Positions 6,361 through 14,397 are shown, numbered from the stretch's first letter. The stretch is DNA of 25,296 bases from Parcubacteria group bacterium (GCA_016215765.1 JACRHY010000037.1:1-25296); one strand, 5' to 3'. Made by a program: numbers and translations. The notes: generated from the letters alone by a model not told the origin.

Positions 6361-6383
6361 CCCCCGCGGTCTCGCCGCGGGGG
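6361..6383. repeat. Strong GC hairpin in the gap between the PD-(D/E)XK gene and hepT
   Basis: A perfect 9-bp stem, CCCCCGCGG/CCGCGGGGG with a TCTCG loop, stands alone among A/T-rich sequence. No T-run follows directly on the minus strand (the direction of hepT), so it is a weak terminator candidate at best. GCGCGC words flank it on both sides (6333-6338 and 6399-6404) and could close a larger cloverless structure. Confidence 0.55.
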
Positions 6384-6414
6384 AGCTTCATTCATCCGGC
6401 GCGCATATAAAAAT

Positions 6415-6783
6415 TTACCGCGCAATCAGTTTTTGTTCCAACGATTGTAAAATATCAAGATATTGCGGCAGGCGCTTATAAATTTCTTCGGCTGTTTTTT
6501 CGTCGTAGGTATGGGCGGTAAGATTTCTGTCGTCAAACATTTTAATCCAGCGCGGGTCGTCTTTTATCAGTCCGAACTTAAACGCTTCTTTAAGGCACTC
6601 TTTCGGTGAGCGACAAATAATATCTTGATCGCGCAAAAATTTCTGCGCAGTTTTCCATGCTAATTCAACGGTAAATTCAAACCTTTTTATCGCGGAATCG
6701 CAATTCTCGGCCGTTTTTTCTTTTTTTAGAATTTCTTCAAAGCGTCTTAATGATTTTGAATATGATCTCAAAATTTCTTCCAT
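6415..6783 (-). CDS. hepT: HEPN-domain toxin, HepT/HI0074-like
   Basis: A 122-residue all-helical HEPN protein of the group once called nucleotidyltransferase substrate-binding proteins. The key motif is R86-NLTA-H91-T-Y93, the Rx4HxY ribonuclease motif of HepT toxins. In studied MntA-HepT systems the partner MntA adds AMP to the tyrosine of this motif and so inactivates the RNase. Other family features are the N-terminal ETAIKRFEFTVELAWKT-like helix (here 31-45) and the C-terminal YLDILQSLEQKL helix. It begins 14 bases after the MntA-like gene ends and is surely co-transcribed with it. Length and motif are intact. Confidence 0.88.
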   Translation of the reverse strand: MEEILRSYSKSLRRFEEILKKEKTAENCDSAIKRFEFTVELAWKTAQKFLRDQDIICRSPKECLKEAFKFGLIKDDPRWIKMFDDRNLTAHTYDEKTAEEIYKRLPQYLDILQSLEQKLIAR

Positions 6784-6797
6784 GTTGTTTTTTAAAA

Positions 6798-7091
6798 TTA
6801 ATCTTTAATCAACCTGGCGTATTCCAAAACGTCATTTCTAAAATCGTCGGATTTCGCTTGCAAGTCCACGACGTCAACGCTTCGCAATGTCGGGATTATC
6901 TCCGTTTCCTTGATGATTTTATCCATAATACCGACATCAATCGCGGCATCCCCCAAAATTCCTATATCCAAGTCAGACGTTTCAAGGGCGCTTCCTTTCG
7001 CCCAAGAACCGAAAATATAAATTTTGTATTTTTTCGGCAAGTAATTTCTGATTATTGCGACAACGTCATTTATAATAGCGTCTTTTTCCAT
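6798..7091 (-). CDS. mntA: MNT-domain antitoxin nucleotidyltransferase, MntA-like
   Basis: A 97-residue minimal nucleotidyltransferase. The catalytic pattern GSWAKGSALETSDLDIGI (28-45) contains Gly28-Ser29 and the metal-binding Asp40 and Asp42. A third acidic residue lies in VDVVDL (72-77). This is the full GSxxxG-Dx D-D set of active MntA enzymes, which AMPylate the HepT toxin. The frame is open to 7148, but the start is set at ATG 7091 because a -10 TATGAT (7098-7103) and -35 TTGATG (7122-7127) put transcription initiation right at this codon, and the upstream residues lack family similarity. Antitoxin-toxin order (mntA-hepT) is standard. Confidence 0.87.
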   Translation of the reverse strand: MEKDAIINDVVAIIRNYLPKKYKIYIFGSWAKGSALETSDLDIGILGDAAIDVGIMDKIIKETEIIPTLRSVDVVDLQAKSDDFRNDVLEYARLIKD

Positions 7092-7097
7092 AAGAGA

Positions 7098-7127
7098 ATC
7101 ATATCGCATTTTATATTTTCCCATCAA
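7098..7127 (-). promoter_or_regulatory. Promoter of mntA-hepT, probably leaderless
   Basis: The minus strand has a -35 TTGATG (7122-7127), an 18-bp spacer and a -10 TATGAT (7098-7103). Six bases separate the -10 box from the ATG at 7091, so the mRNA would start on or next to the start codon. Confidence 0.55.
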
Positions 7128-7178
7128 GTAAGCCCTTCCGCAAAACAATCAATATTAACGATGTCGGACGTCATTATA

Positions 7179-8039
7179 TTATCGATGCCGACCGTTCAAC
7201 TTCGCTTCAATTTTATTATCCGGATGAAATTCCAATTCTTCGTCGGTGTATTTGAAGCGCGGCCCGTAACCGGTTTTTTCTTTTTTTAAGCTGTTTTCAA
7301 TTCGCCAAATCTGGATTTTTTTAAGCGCGCCCTCCAGCCAATCCCCTATTGTTCCGCTTAAAGCCGCCTCAACGGCGTTTTTCGGAGAAAACCGGCCGAA
7401 CGGCCGAAAACGCAGATCGTTAAGCCGTTCTTTTCCGAGGAATTTCCGTAAAATATCCGGCGAACCGCAAAGCGGGACCAGATTGCCGAAAAGCTGCCGC
7501 TGATAAATATTGCCGTTTTTTCCGGCGCCAAACGACGCCGCGGTAACGAAATGGTTCAAGCAAATTTTATCGGCGGCTTCATCGTGCGTCATTATTCTCT
7601 TGCGGCGATAGCCGAACAAGCCAAAAACCAGGGCGGCGAAAAAGCGGACGGTGAAAATCCTGCCGCGGCGGACAAAAATTACGACGTCAAAATCGGAACG
7701 GCTCCCGACATTCCCCATGCACATTGAACCTCCGGCCAAAACGAAATCAACAAAAGGAACCAAAGAAAAAAAACGCGAGCGTCTCAGAAAAACTTTCCAT
7801 TTTTTATCGGCAAGAATATCCTGAAATTTCCGCGCGGAAACGTCAAACGGCTCCGCGGAGTAAAATCCCTGCGACCGGAAAACGGCGCCGCTTCGGACAA
7901 GGCCGTCAAGTTTTTCAAACATCGGCAAAAAAGAAACTTCGTCGTTTTCGGAAAGGGCCCGCCGGAGTTCCGGCAATGTCAGCGGACGCTTCAAAAGAGA
8001 ATAAAATTTGAGAACGTCCGTTATTTTTTCAGCCGTCAT
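7179..8039 (-). CDS. Winged-helix plus nucleotidyltransferase-fold protein
   Basis: A protein of 286 residues. The first 65 look like a winged helix (LKRPLTLPELRRALS followed by a GLVRSGAVFRSQGFY wing). A nucleotidyltransferase signature follows: GGS at 103-105 and D-F-D at 116-118 in GSRSDFDVVIF. The rest (RIFTVRFFAALVFGLFGYRRK, then DKICLNHF) is a pattern I associate with CPR genomes but not with a characterised enzyme. The two aspartates suggest an active site. It is the last gene of the hrcA operon; its start overlaps rmuC by 11 bases, so translation is probably coupled. Substrate (tRNA, protein or nucleotide) cannot be told from sequence. No terminator was seen after it. Confidence 0.7.
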   Translation of the reverse strand: MTAEKITDVLKFYSLLKRPLTLPELRRALSENDEVSFLPMFEKLDGLVRSGAVFRSQGFYSAEPFDVSARKFQDILADKKWKVFLRRSRFFSLVPFVDFVLAGGSMCMGNVGSRSDFDVVIFVRRGRIFTVRFFAALVFGLFGYRRKRIMTHDEAADKICLNHFVTAASFGAGKNGNIYQRQLFGNLVPLCGSPDILRKFLGKERLNDLRFRPFGRFSPKNAVEAALSGTIGDWLEGALKKIQIWRIENSLKKEKTGYGPRFKYTDEELEFHPDNKIEAKLNGRHR

Positions 8040-9087
8040 TTTCTTCGCTTTTTTTTATTTCTTCCGAAGAGATGCCGACGGCCTCGCCGCCGATTTTTAA
8101 AACGTCTTTGTCAATCTGCCTGAATTCCCTAAAAGCGTTATTATACATATTCACGGAAGTGTTCAGGTGCCCGCCGAGTTTTTGAAAATAAGAATCAAAA
8201 TTTAAAAGATGGCGGCTAAGGTCGCCGACCCGCTTTCGGATCTCTTTGGCCGATTCTTCAATTTGAAGCGCTTTCAGCCCCTGCAAAACCGTCTGAAGAT
8301 ACGCCAAAAACGTCGTCGGGGAAACGATCATCACGCGCTTTTCGCCGGCGGCATACTGGATAAGATCGCGCGTTTCCGATTTGATCGCTCCCACTTTATT
8401 GACGAGCAGATCGTAATAAACCGCCTCGGCTGGAATGAACATAAAAGCGAAATCCGTCGTGCCCTCTTCCGGTTTGATGTATTTGGCCGTTTCGTCAATC
8501 CTCGTTTTGAGATCGCCGCGAAAAGCCGTTTCCAGTTTCGCCCGCTCCGCCTCATTGCGCTCTTCCAAAATACGGTTGTAATTTTCCAAGCTGAATTTGG
8601 AGTCAACGGGAATAATGCGGTCGCGGACGAAAATAACCGCGTCAACTATCGCTCCGTCTTTGAAAGCGTATTGCATTTTAAACGATCCGGGAGGAAGAAC
8701 GTTTTTGAGAACGGTCTCAAGGTAATACTCGCCCAAAATCCCCCGCTGTTTCGGATTTTTCAGAATGTCCTGCAGATTCTGCAGTTGATCGGCAAAACTG
8801 ACCACCTGGCGATTCGTTTCGTCAAGTTTCGCCAGCCGCTCCGTCACGTCCTTGATTATTTTCACGCTTTCTCCGAACTGGTGCCTCATCTGCTCCCGCA
8901 TCGCCTCGCTTGATTGTCCCAGCTTAACGTCAAGCGTTCGGGCAATTTCGTTCATCTGGTTTTGCAAAAGCAACAAGGCGCGATCGCCGCTCTCCGGTTT
9001 TTTCGCCGCCTTTTTCAGCAAAATGAAAAGCGCGGCGAAACCGCCGATTATCACCGTCAAAATAACCGCCAAAAATAAAAAGTTCAT
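8029..9087 (-). CDS. rmuC: RmuC-like DNA recombination protein
   Basis: A protein of 352 residues. A membrane helix (4-24) is followed by a coiled-coil stalk (about 40-110) and the RmuC core starting with RGILGEYYLETVL (115-127). The core holds AIVDAVIF (Asp149) and PVDSKFSLENYN (Asp162 and Lys164), matching the PD-(D/E)XK-like site assigned to RmuC. RmuC proteins limit inversions at short repeats and have nuclease-like folds; the precise activity is poorly defined. Eight bases separate it from dnaJ upstream, and its stop overlaps the next gene by 11 bases, so it belongs to the hrcA operon. That links a repeat-rearrangement factor to heat shock control. Confidence 0.92.
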   Translation of the reverse strand: MNFLFLAVILTVIIGGFAALFILLKKAAKKPESGDRALLLLQNQMNEIARTLDVKLGQSSEAMREQMRHQFGESVKIIKDVTERLAKLDETNRQVVSFADQLQNLQDILKNPKQRGILGEYYLETVLKNVLPPGSFKMQYAFKDGAIVDAVIFVRDRIIPVDSKFSLENYNRILEERNEAERAKLETAFRGDLKTRIDETAKYIKPEEGTTDFAFMFIPAEAVYYDLLVNKVGAIKSETRDLIQYAAGEKRVMIVSPTTFLAYLQTVLQGLKALQIEESAKEIRKRVGDLSRHLLNFDSYFQKLGGHLNTSVNMYNNAFREFRQIDKDVLKIGGEAVGISSEEIKKSEENDG

Positions 9088-9095
9088 GCGGAAAA

Positions 9096-10190
9096 TTATG
9101 ACATTGGGAATTCTTTCCTTAATTCTTCCAAGATAGCTCTGGCTTTCGCGTTTAAATGTTTGGGAGTTTTTATTTCAAGTCCCACGAAGAGATCGCCGCG
9201 GCCGCCTTTCATATTCGGCATTCCTTCTCCTTTTATTTTCACCGGCTCTTTAAGATTAAAGCCGGCCGGAATTTCAAAAACGGCCTTACCGCCGGAAACG
9301 GCCGAGACCTCAATCTTGCCGCCAAGCAAAACGTCCAGCAAGCCGATTTCTTTTTTGACGAAAAGATCGTCTCCCTTGCGCGCGAAAACCGGATGAGGCG
9401 GAATTTTCACGATTACGTAAAGGTCTCCGAATCCGGCTTCGTTCTCCCCCGCTTCTCCGCCGCCGACGATTTTTATTATCTGTCCGTTATCAATACCGGG
9501 AAAAAGATTGATTTCAATGTTTCTCGCGCCCCTTACTCTTCCTCCGCCGTCGCAGAAACGGCATATTTTATTGGGCGTTTGGCCGATCCCCCGGCATTTT
9601 TCGCAATTTTTCACCTGTGAAAAATTGCCGAAGAAGGTGTTGCGGGTTTCGCGAACTTCGCCGCGCCCGTCGCACGAGGCGCACTTTACGGAACCGGCCT
9701 TCGGATCGTGCCCTTTGCCGCCGCACTTTTCGCAGTAAACGAGCGACTCAATTTTGACGTTTCTTTTTCCGCCCCTAAACGCCTCTTCTAAAGTCAGCTC
9801 CACGATCATTTCCATATCCGATCCCCGCCGGTAAGTGCGCCGTTTTTGCTTTACGCCAAGTCCCTCAAAAAAAGCGTCAAAGAAATCGCCGAGATTGGAG
9901 GAATCAAACCCTTCGCCGCCGAAATCAAAAGAAAAACCGCCGGAGCCGGGACCGCCGGAAAAATCAAAGCCGCCGGCGGGCTGGCCGGAAAAAACGCGTC
10001 CGAAGCGGTCGTATTGCGCCCGCTTTTCTTTGCTGGAAAGCACCTGATACGCTTCGTTTATTTCTTTGAATTTCTTGTCCTCGCCGCCGGTTTTGTCGGG
10101 ATGATGCTGATGCGCCAGCTTGCGATACGCTTTCTTGATTTCCTCCTCCGAAGCGCTTTTGTTTATCCCCAGAATTTTGTAGTAATCCAT
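9096..10190 (-). CDS. dnaJ: Chaperone DnaJ (Hsp40)
   Basis: Complete 364-residue type I J-protein that delivers substrates to DnaK and stimulates its ATPase. The J domain (1-62) carries the HPD motif at 30-32. A Gly/Phe-rich linker runs from about 64 to 110. The zinc region has four CxxCxGxG-type repeats starting at Cys153, Cys170, Cys196 and Cys210. C-terminal substrate-binding domains follow, including GDLYVIVKIPPHPVF (256-270) and the GEGMPNMKGGRGDLFV stretch (321-336). All functional elements are present. It lies 17 bases after an unknown membrane protein gene instead of directly after dnaK. Confidence 0.97.
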   Translation of the reverse strand: MDYYKILGINKSASEEEIKKAYRKLAHQHHPDKTGGEDKKFKEINEAYQVLSSKEKRAQYDRFGRVFSGQPAGGFDFSGGPGSGGFSFDFGGEGFDSSNLGDFFDAFFEGLGVKQKRRTYRRGSDMEMIVELTLEEAFRGGKRNVKIESLVYCEKCGGKGHDPKAGSVKCASCDGRGEVRETRNTFFGNFSQVKNCEKCRGIGQTPNKICRFCDGGGRVRGARNIEINLFPGIDNGQIIKIVGGGEAGENEAGFGDLYVIVKIPPHPVFARKGDDLFVKKEIGLLDVLLGGKIEVSAVSGGKAVFEIPAGFNLKEPVKIKGEGMPNMKGGRGDLFVGLEIKTPKHLNAKARAILEELRKEFPMS

Positions 10191-10207
10191 AAAAAATTAT
10201 CTGGAAA

Positions 10208-11191
10208 CTATTTTAAAACGATAATCTCGCGGCTGCGGCTTTCCAAAGCGATGGTCGCCGCTCCCGAAACGATCAAAAATTGATACGCCAGAAACGCCAG
10301 CGCCTCCGCCGCCCAAACGGCCAAAAAAGCGGCGCCCCTAAACGTTAACGCCACGGCCGCGGCGGCGATCCAAAAAGCGGCACTCTTTCCGTTCGGATCA
10401 AGTTTTGTGAAATTATCCTCGGCTATTTTATGAAGCAAACCGTCAATTTTTTCGGCCCCGCTTACGCTGACGCCCAAAAAATCGGATAACTGTTTGAGCA
10501 GCTGGGAAGAGGCCTCTTTTATCAATTGAGCGCGAACTTCCGACGGAAGCGTTTGGAACCGGGAATCGTTTTCAAGATTTACCGATGAAATATTTTTGAT
10601 GATGTCGTTAACGGAGCTTTCCATCGTAAACCCCGGAATAAACCGGCCGATAATTCCCGAAACCGGAACGATGCTCTGGCGAACGGCTTCTTTGCTCAAA
10701 AAGAATCCTCCGGCCCCGGCGGCATAAATGTAGTAAATAATTCCGATAGCGACGGCCAGCGCCGTCGCCGCTTTGGAAAGAGCCGTTTTGCCGACGCGGA
10801 AAAAACGGATTTTCATTCCGTTTTCCAGTTCTTTTTTTCCGGCATTTGCCGCCCAAAGAAAAAGGCCGAAAACGACCGTCAATCCGAACAGCAATGTCGG
10901 CGAAATTAATGCGTAAAAAAAAGCGAATATCGCCGCGCTTTCCAAAAAAACCACAAGCGCCTGCCGACCGAAATTTTTAATCAATAAGGCCTGCAGCAGA
11001 AAAAAAACCAAAAACAGCGCCAGCGCCGCGAAGGCCGTGATCCAGTCGTAAGAGCCGTCAAATAAACGCTTTAATTGCCAGCCGAGAAACGCCGCCGAGC
11101 CGACGGCCAGTACCGCCAAAACGACGATCTTCGCGATTGAAACGTCAACATCGGCTTCGTTTGACGATTTTCCCGTTTGGAAATTGTCCAT
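10208..11191 (-). CDS. Unknown polytopic membrane protein between dnaK and dnaJ
   Basis: I do not recognise this 327-residue protein. It starts with a polar N-terminus (1-18). Hydrophobic segments lie at about 20-39, 52-72, 78-96, 98-114 and 138-158, and two Ala-rich ones at about 268-286 and 289-316. Between 160 and 265 is a mostly polar region (SSVNDIIKNISSVNLEND, then EVRAQLIKEASSQLLKQLSDFLG) that could be an extracytoplasmic or cytosolic helical domain. A composition similar to its neighbours argues against recent transfer. It sits 27 bases after dnaK and 17 before dnaJ, inside an HrcA-controlled operon, so a heat-shock or membrane-stress role is inferred from position only. Confidence 0.75.
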   Translation of the reverse strand: MDNFQTGKSSNEADVDVSIAKIVVLAVLAVGSAAFLGWQLKRLFDGSYDWITAFAALALFLVFFLLQALLIKNFGRQALVVFLESAAIFAFFYALISPTLLFGLTVVFGLFLWAANAGKKELENGMKIRFFRVGKTALSKAATALAVAIGIIYYIYAAGAGGFFLSKEAVRQSIVPVSGIIGRFIPGFTMESSVNDIIKNISSVNLENDSRFQTLPSEVRAQLIKEASSQLLKQLSDFLGVSVSGAEKIDGLLHKIAEDNFTKLDPNGKSAAFWIAAAAVALTFRGAAFLAVWAAEALAFLAYQFLIVSGAATIALESRSREIIVLK

Positions 11192-11218
11192 TATTTTAAT
11201 TAATTGCGAGACGCTTGG

Positions 11219-13087
11219 TTAGTTCTGCGCTTGATCGGCGCCGGTTTCCGGATTCTGCTCTTTATCATCCTTATTATCACGCTCCTTATTATACATCGCC
11301 GAGCCGATTTTTTGAAGTTCAAGAGAAAGCGCTTCGGCGGCCGACTTGATTTCCTCAACGCTCTGCGAATTCCCGAGCGCGGATTTCACTTTTTCTATTT
11401 TTTCTTGGATTGCCGATTTTAAGTCGGAAGCGATTTTGTCTCCCGCTTCCCGCAGCGATTTTTCCGCCAGATACGCGATATTTTCGGCGCCGTTGCGCGC
11501 TTCCGCCAGTTCTTTTTTATTTTTATCCTCGTCGGCGTGCGCCTGCGCCTCTCTCGTCAGCCGCTCAATTTCTTCTTTGGACAATCCGGTTGACGCTTCA
11601 ATGCGGACGGACTGCGTCTTGCCGCTCGCCTTGTCTTTCGCGGAAACGTTTAAAATGCCGTTGGCGTCAATGTCAAAAGCCACCTCAATTTGCGGAATTC
11701 CGCGCGGCGACGGCGGAATGCCGTCAAGAATGAATTTTCCCAAATCCTTGTTTCCGGCCGCCATTTCCCGCTCTCCCTGAAGAACGTGAATTTCAACGGA
11801 TGTCTGATTGTCGGCGGCGGTGGAAAACGTCTGCGACTTGCCGGTCGGAATCGTGGTGTTTTTTTCAATGATTTTCGTAAAAACGCCGCCGAGCGTTTCA
11901 ATGCCCAAAGAGAGCGGCGTCACGTCAAGCAAGAGAACGTCTTTGACGTCGCCCTGAAGAATGCCGGCCTGCGCCGCCGCGCCGGCCGCCACTACTTCGT
12001 CCGGATTGATCCCCTTGTGCGGCTCTTTGCCGAAAATTTTCTTAACCGCTTCGCCGATTGCCGGCATTCGCGTCTGACCGCCGACGAAAATCACTTCGTT
12101 GATATCGGCGATTTTAAGTCCGGCCTCTTCAACGGTTTTTTTCGTCAACTCCACTGACCGGTCAATGTATTCTCTCGCCAGTTCTTCAAGTTTCGCTCTC
12201 GTGACTTTTATCAGAAAATGCCTCGGTCCGTCCTCCGAGGAGGTGATATAGGGCAGATTTATTTCGGTTTCAAAAGCGGTTGAAAGCTCATGCTTGGCCT
12301 TTTCCGCCGCTTCCTTAATCCGCTGAAGCGCCAGCGGATCTTTGGAAACGTCAACGCCCGCTTCTTTTTTATATTCGGAAACGAGATATTCAATGAGTTT
12401 TTTGTCAAAATCGTCCCCGCCCAGATGCGTATCGCCGCCGGTCGCTTTCACTTCCACCGTATTGTCGCCGACTTCCAGAACGGACACGTCAAAAGTTCCG
12501 CCGCCGAAATCATAAACGACTATTTTTTCGTTTTTCTGTTTGTTTAATCCGTAAGCCAAAGCGGCGGCCGTCGGTTCGTTTATGATCCTCCTCACTTTAA
12601 GGCCGGCGATTTCTCCCGCGTTTTTCGTCGCCTGTCTTTGAGAGTCGTCAAAATAAGCGGGAACGGTGATCACCGCCTCCTCTACTTTTTCTCCCAATTT
12701 CGCTTCGGCGTCGGCTTTCAGTTTCGCCAAAACCATCGCCGATATTTCCTCCGGTTTGTAAAAACGGTCGCCCATCTTCACTTCCGCGCCGCCCTCGCCG
12801 GATTCTTTTATTTCAAAAGGAAGCCACGCCTTGTCGCGCTGGACTTCTTTGTCGGAAAATTTTCGGCCGATAAAGCGCTTGACGGAAAAAATCGTGTTCT
12901 TCGGATTCGTCACCGCCTGCCGCTTGGCCAGAACGCCGACAAGGCGCTCGCCGGATTTGCTTAAAGCGACGACCGACGGCGTCGTCCTGTTTCCTTCGGC
13001 ATTTTCAATAATTTTCGGCTCTCCGCCCTCAATGACGGCGACAGCCGAATTCGTCGTGCCCAGATCTATTCCGATGATTTTAGCCAT
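11219..13087 (-). CDS. dnaK: Chaperone DnaK (Hsp70)
   Basis: Complete 622-residue Hsp70. The ATPase domain starts IIGIDLGTTNSAVAV (4-18) and contains VITVPAYFDDSQRQATK, IINEPTAAALAYG, the phosphate-2 loop VYDFGGGTFDVSVLE and the adenosine motif VGGQTRMPAI. The linker DVLLLDVTPLSLGIET leads to the substrate-binding domain, and a charged, helical lid ends in a polar tail without the EEVD motif of eukaryotic Hsp70. An internal insert (FIGRKFSDKEVQRD) marks the long bacterial type. It works with GrpE and DnaJ from the same operon and is predicted to be repressed by HrcA at the CIRCE at 14380-14406. It is 23 bases downstream of grpE. Confidence 0.98.
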   Translation of the reverse strand: MAKIIGIDLGTTNSAVAVIEGGEPKIIENAEGNRTTPSVVALSKSGERLVGVLAKRQAVTNPKNTIFSVKRFIGRKFSDKEVQRDKAWLPFEIKESGEGGAEVKMGDRFYKPEEISAMVLAKLKADAEAKLGEKVEEAVITVPAYFDDSQRQATKNAGEIAGLKVRRIINEPTAAALAYGLNKQKNEKIVVYDFGGGTFDVSVLEVGDNTVEVKATGGDTHLGGDDFDKKLIEYLVSEYKKEAGVDVSKDPLALQRIKEAAEKAKHELSTAFETEINLPYITSSEDGPRHFLIKVTRAKLEELAREYIDRSVELTKKTVEEAGLKIADINEVIFVGGQTRMPAIGEAVKKIFGKEPHKGINPDEVVAAGAAAQAGILQGDVKDVLLLDVTPLSLGIETLGGVFTKIIEKNTTIPTGKSQTFSTAADNQTSVEIHVLQGEREMAAGNKDLGKFILDGIPPSPRGIPQIEVAFDIDANGILNVSAKDKASGKTQSVRIEASTGLSKEEIERLTREAQAHADEDKNKKELAEARNGAENIAYLAEKSLREAGDKIASDLKSAIQEKIEKVKSALGNSQSVEEIKSAAEALSLELQKIGSAMYNKERDNKDDKEQNPETGADQAQN

Positions 13088-13110
13088 ATTTTTTCTTTAA
13101 ATTTTAATTT

Positions 13111-13644
13111 TTATTTGAATAATTTTACCCTTGCCGGTCTGATGACGCGGCCGCGAAGAGAATATCCCCGCTCAATTTCTTCCGCCACTGTTCCCGATTC
13201 CCCTTCTCCGTCCGTTTCGGCGATCGCTTCGTGAACGGCCGGATTGAATTTGTCGCCGGGTAAAACGGCCACGCGCTCAAGTCCCCGTTTTTTCAGCGCG
13301 TCTTCCAATTGAGCGCGGATCATCAAAACCCCCCTGTTCCGCTTTTCATCGCCGTCCGTTACCGCTAAGCTTAAATCAAAACTATCCAAAACGACGATTA
13401 ATTCCCTCATCAGCTCCTCATTCGCGAATTTGGCGATTTCTTCAAGCCGTTTCAATTCGTCTTTTTTGTAATTCAGCAGGTCCGCTTTCGCCCGCTTCCA
13501 CCCGTCAAGATATTCTTCGCTTTGCTTTCGGTATTTTTCCGACTCATCCGCGGGAACGGCGGATTGTTCCTCTTTTTCTTCGGCCGGCGAATCGCTTTGC
13601 GGCGGAGAAATTCCACCGCCGTTTTTTTTATCGTCTTTTTCCAT
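13111..13644 (-). CDS. grpE: Nucleotide exchange factor GrpE
   Basis: A 177-residue GrpE, which releases ADP from DnaK. An acidic, disordered N-terminus (1-35) is followed by a long coiled coil (about 36-95, with YLDGWKRAKADLLNYKKDEL typical of the dimer stalk) and the C-terminal beta domain with PGDKFNPAVHEAI, TVAEEIERGYSLRGRVIRPARV and LFK end. The order and length are normal. Its start overlaps the end of hrcA by 17 bases, so the two are translationally linked, and dnaK follows 23 bases later. Confidence 0.96.
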   Translation of the reverse strand: MEKDDKKNGGGISPPQSDSPAEEKEEQSAVPADESEKYRKQSEEYLDGWKRAKADLLNYKKDELKRLEEIAKFANEELMRELIVVLDSFDLSLAVTDGDEKRNRGVLMIRAQLEDALKKRGLERVAVLPGDKFNPAVHEAIAETDGEGESGTVAEEIERGYSLRGRVIRPARVKLFK

Positions 13645-14362
13645 TTGCTTTTGTTTTTAACGATAACTTTCTCTTCATTCCTATAAGCGATTTGATATTT
13701 TTTTTGTAATCCATCTTTTTTGAACCAACGACGGCGATTATGTTTCTCGCCCCGTCAACGACGCAGGCATCCACGATGACCGCCAATTGGGAGCTGCGAG
13801 TCAGAAAATTTTTCCCGATAAAAACCCGCGGCGCCGAAAAATCGTCCGACAGACGTTCGGTCAGTTTTTTCATCCTTTCGCTTATGTTTTCAAAATCACT
13901 GATGATTTCGCGCAAATCGCCCCTTTGCGGAAAATCAACGCTTTTAATCAGTTCGTCCAGTCCTTTTTTAAAAATTTCTTCTTTTTCCGCCACATAAAGG
14001 GCGCCGAGAGATTTCATCTGCCGCGATAAAAGGGAAACAAAGGGCTCCCATTCGCCTTTCAGCAGATCATCCGCCAGATCGCCGATCCGTTCTCCGTCGG
14101 CAAAAAAATCGCCCGCCGCCGCATCTCCCAAAATCCGTTCGGCAAAAAAAGCGTAGGCGCGGTCGCTCGGAACTCTTCCGCCGGAAACGTGCGGTTGAAT
14201 CAGCCAGCCCGCCATCGTTAAATCATTCAATACCATCCGAATAGCCGCCGGCTTTATTCCAAAATCGTGCCGCTCGTAAAGCCAGTCGGAACTCACCGGC
14301 CGGCCGGTCCTGATAAATTCCTCGACGGAGCGCTCCAAAATGCGCCGACTGCGTTCTTCCAT
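13628..14362 (-). CDS. hrcA: Heat-shock repressor HrcA, short form
   Basis: HrcA is the repressor that binds CIRCE and is released when GroEL is titrated by unfolded protein. The start is set at ATG 14362 (244 residues): the upstream GTG at 14386 lies inside CIRCE, and the promoter boxes at 14370-14397 place transcription initiation at this ATG. The N-terminal winged helix (1-75) includes RPVSSDWLYE, AIRMVLNDLTMAGWLIQPHVS and the HrcA signature GGRVPSDRAY (61-70). The C-terminal part (PRVFIGKNF, then VVDACVVDGARNIIAVVG) matches the family's sensor end, but the whole protein is about 100 residues shorter than the usual 340, so the middle dimer/insert region is reduced. It heads the operon and overlaps grpE. 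Confidence 0.92.
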   Translation of the reverse strand: MEERSRRILERSVEEFIRTGRPVSSDWLYERHDFGIKPAAIRMVLNDLTMAGWLIQPHVSGGRVPSDRAYAFFAERILGDAAAGDFFADGERIGDLADDLLKGEWEPFVSLLSRQMKSLGALYVAEKEEIFKKGLDELIKSVDFPQRGDLREIISDFENISERMKKLTERLSDDFSAPRVFIGKNFLTRSSQLAVIVDACVVDGARNIIAVVGSKKMDYKKNIKSLIGMKRKLSLKTKANGKRR

Positions 14363-14369
14363 TGCGTCT

Positions 14370-14397
14370 ATTATAAGTTTTGGCACTCTCTTGTCAA
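14370..14397 (-). promoter_or_regulatory. hrcA operon promoter, leaderless and inside CIRCE
   Basis: The minus strand has a perfect -35 TTGACA (14392-14397) and a perfect -10 TATAAT (14370-14375) with a 16-bp spacer. The -35 box lies in the 9-base spacer of CIRCE. Seven bases separate the -10 box from the hrcA ATG, so the transcript should begin at or next to the start codon. Confidence 0.85.

Noticed and set aside
7092..7148. 19-residue N-terminal extension of the MntA-like protein
   Set aside because: It covers the promoter boxes and has no similarity to the MNT family.
11690..12157. 155-residue plus-strand frame opposite dnaK
   Set aside because: Shadow of dnaK, rich in Arg/Phe/Asn as expected from antisense of a conserved gene.
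14363..14386. GTG start eight codons upstream for hrcA
   Set aside because: The GTG lies within CIRCE and upstream of the predicted transcript start.
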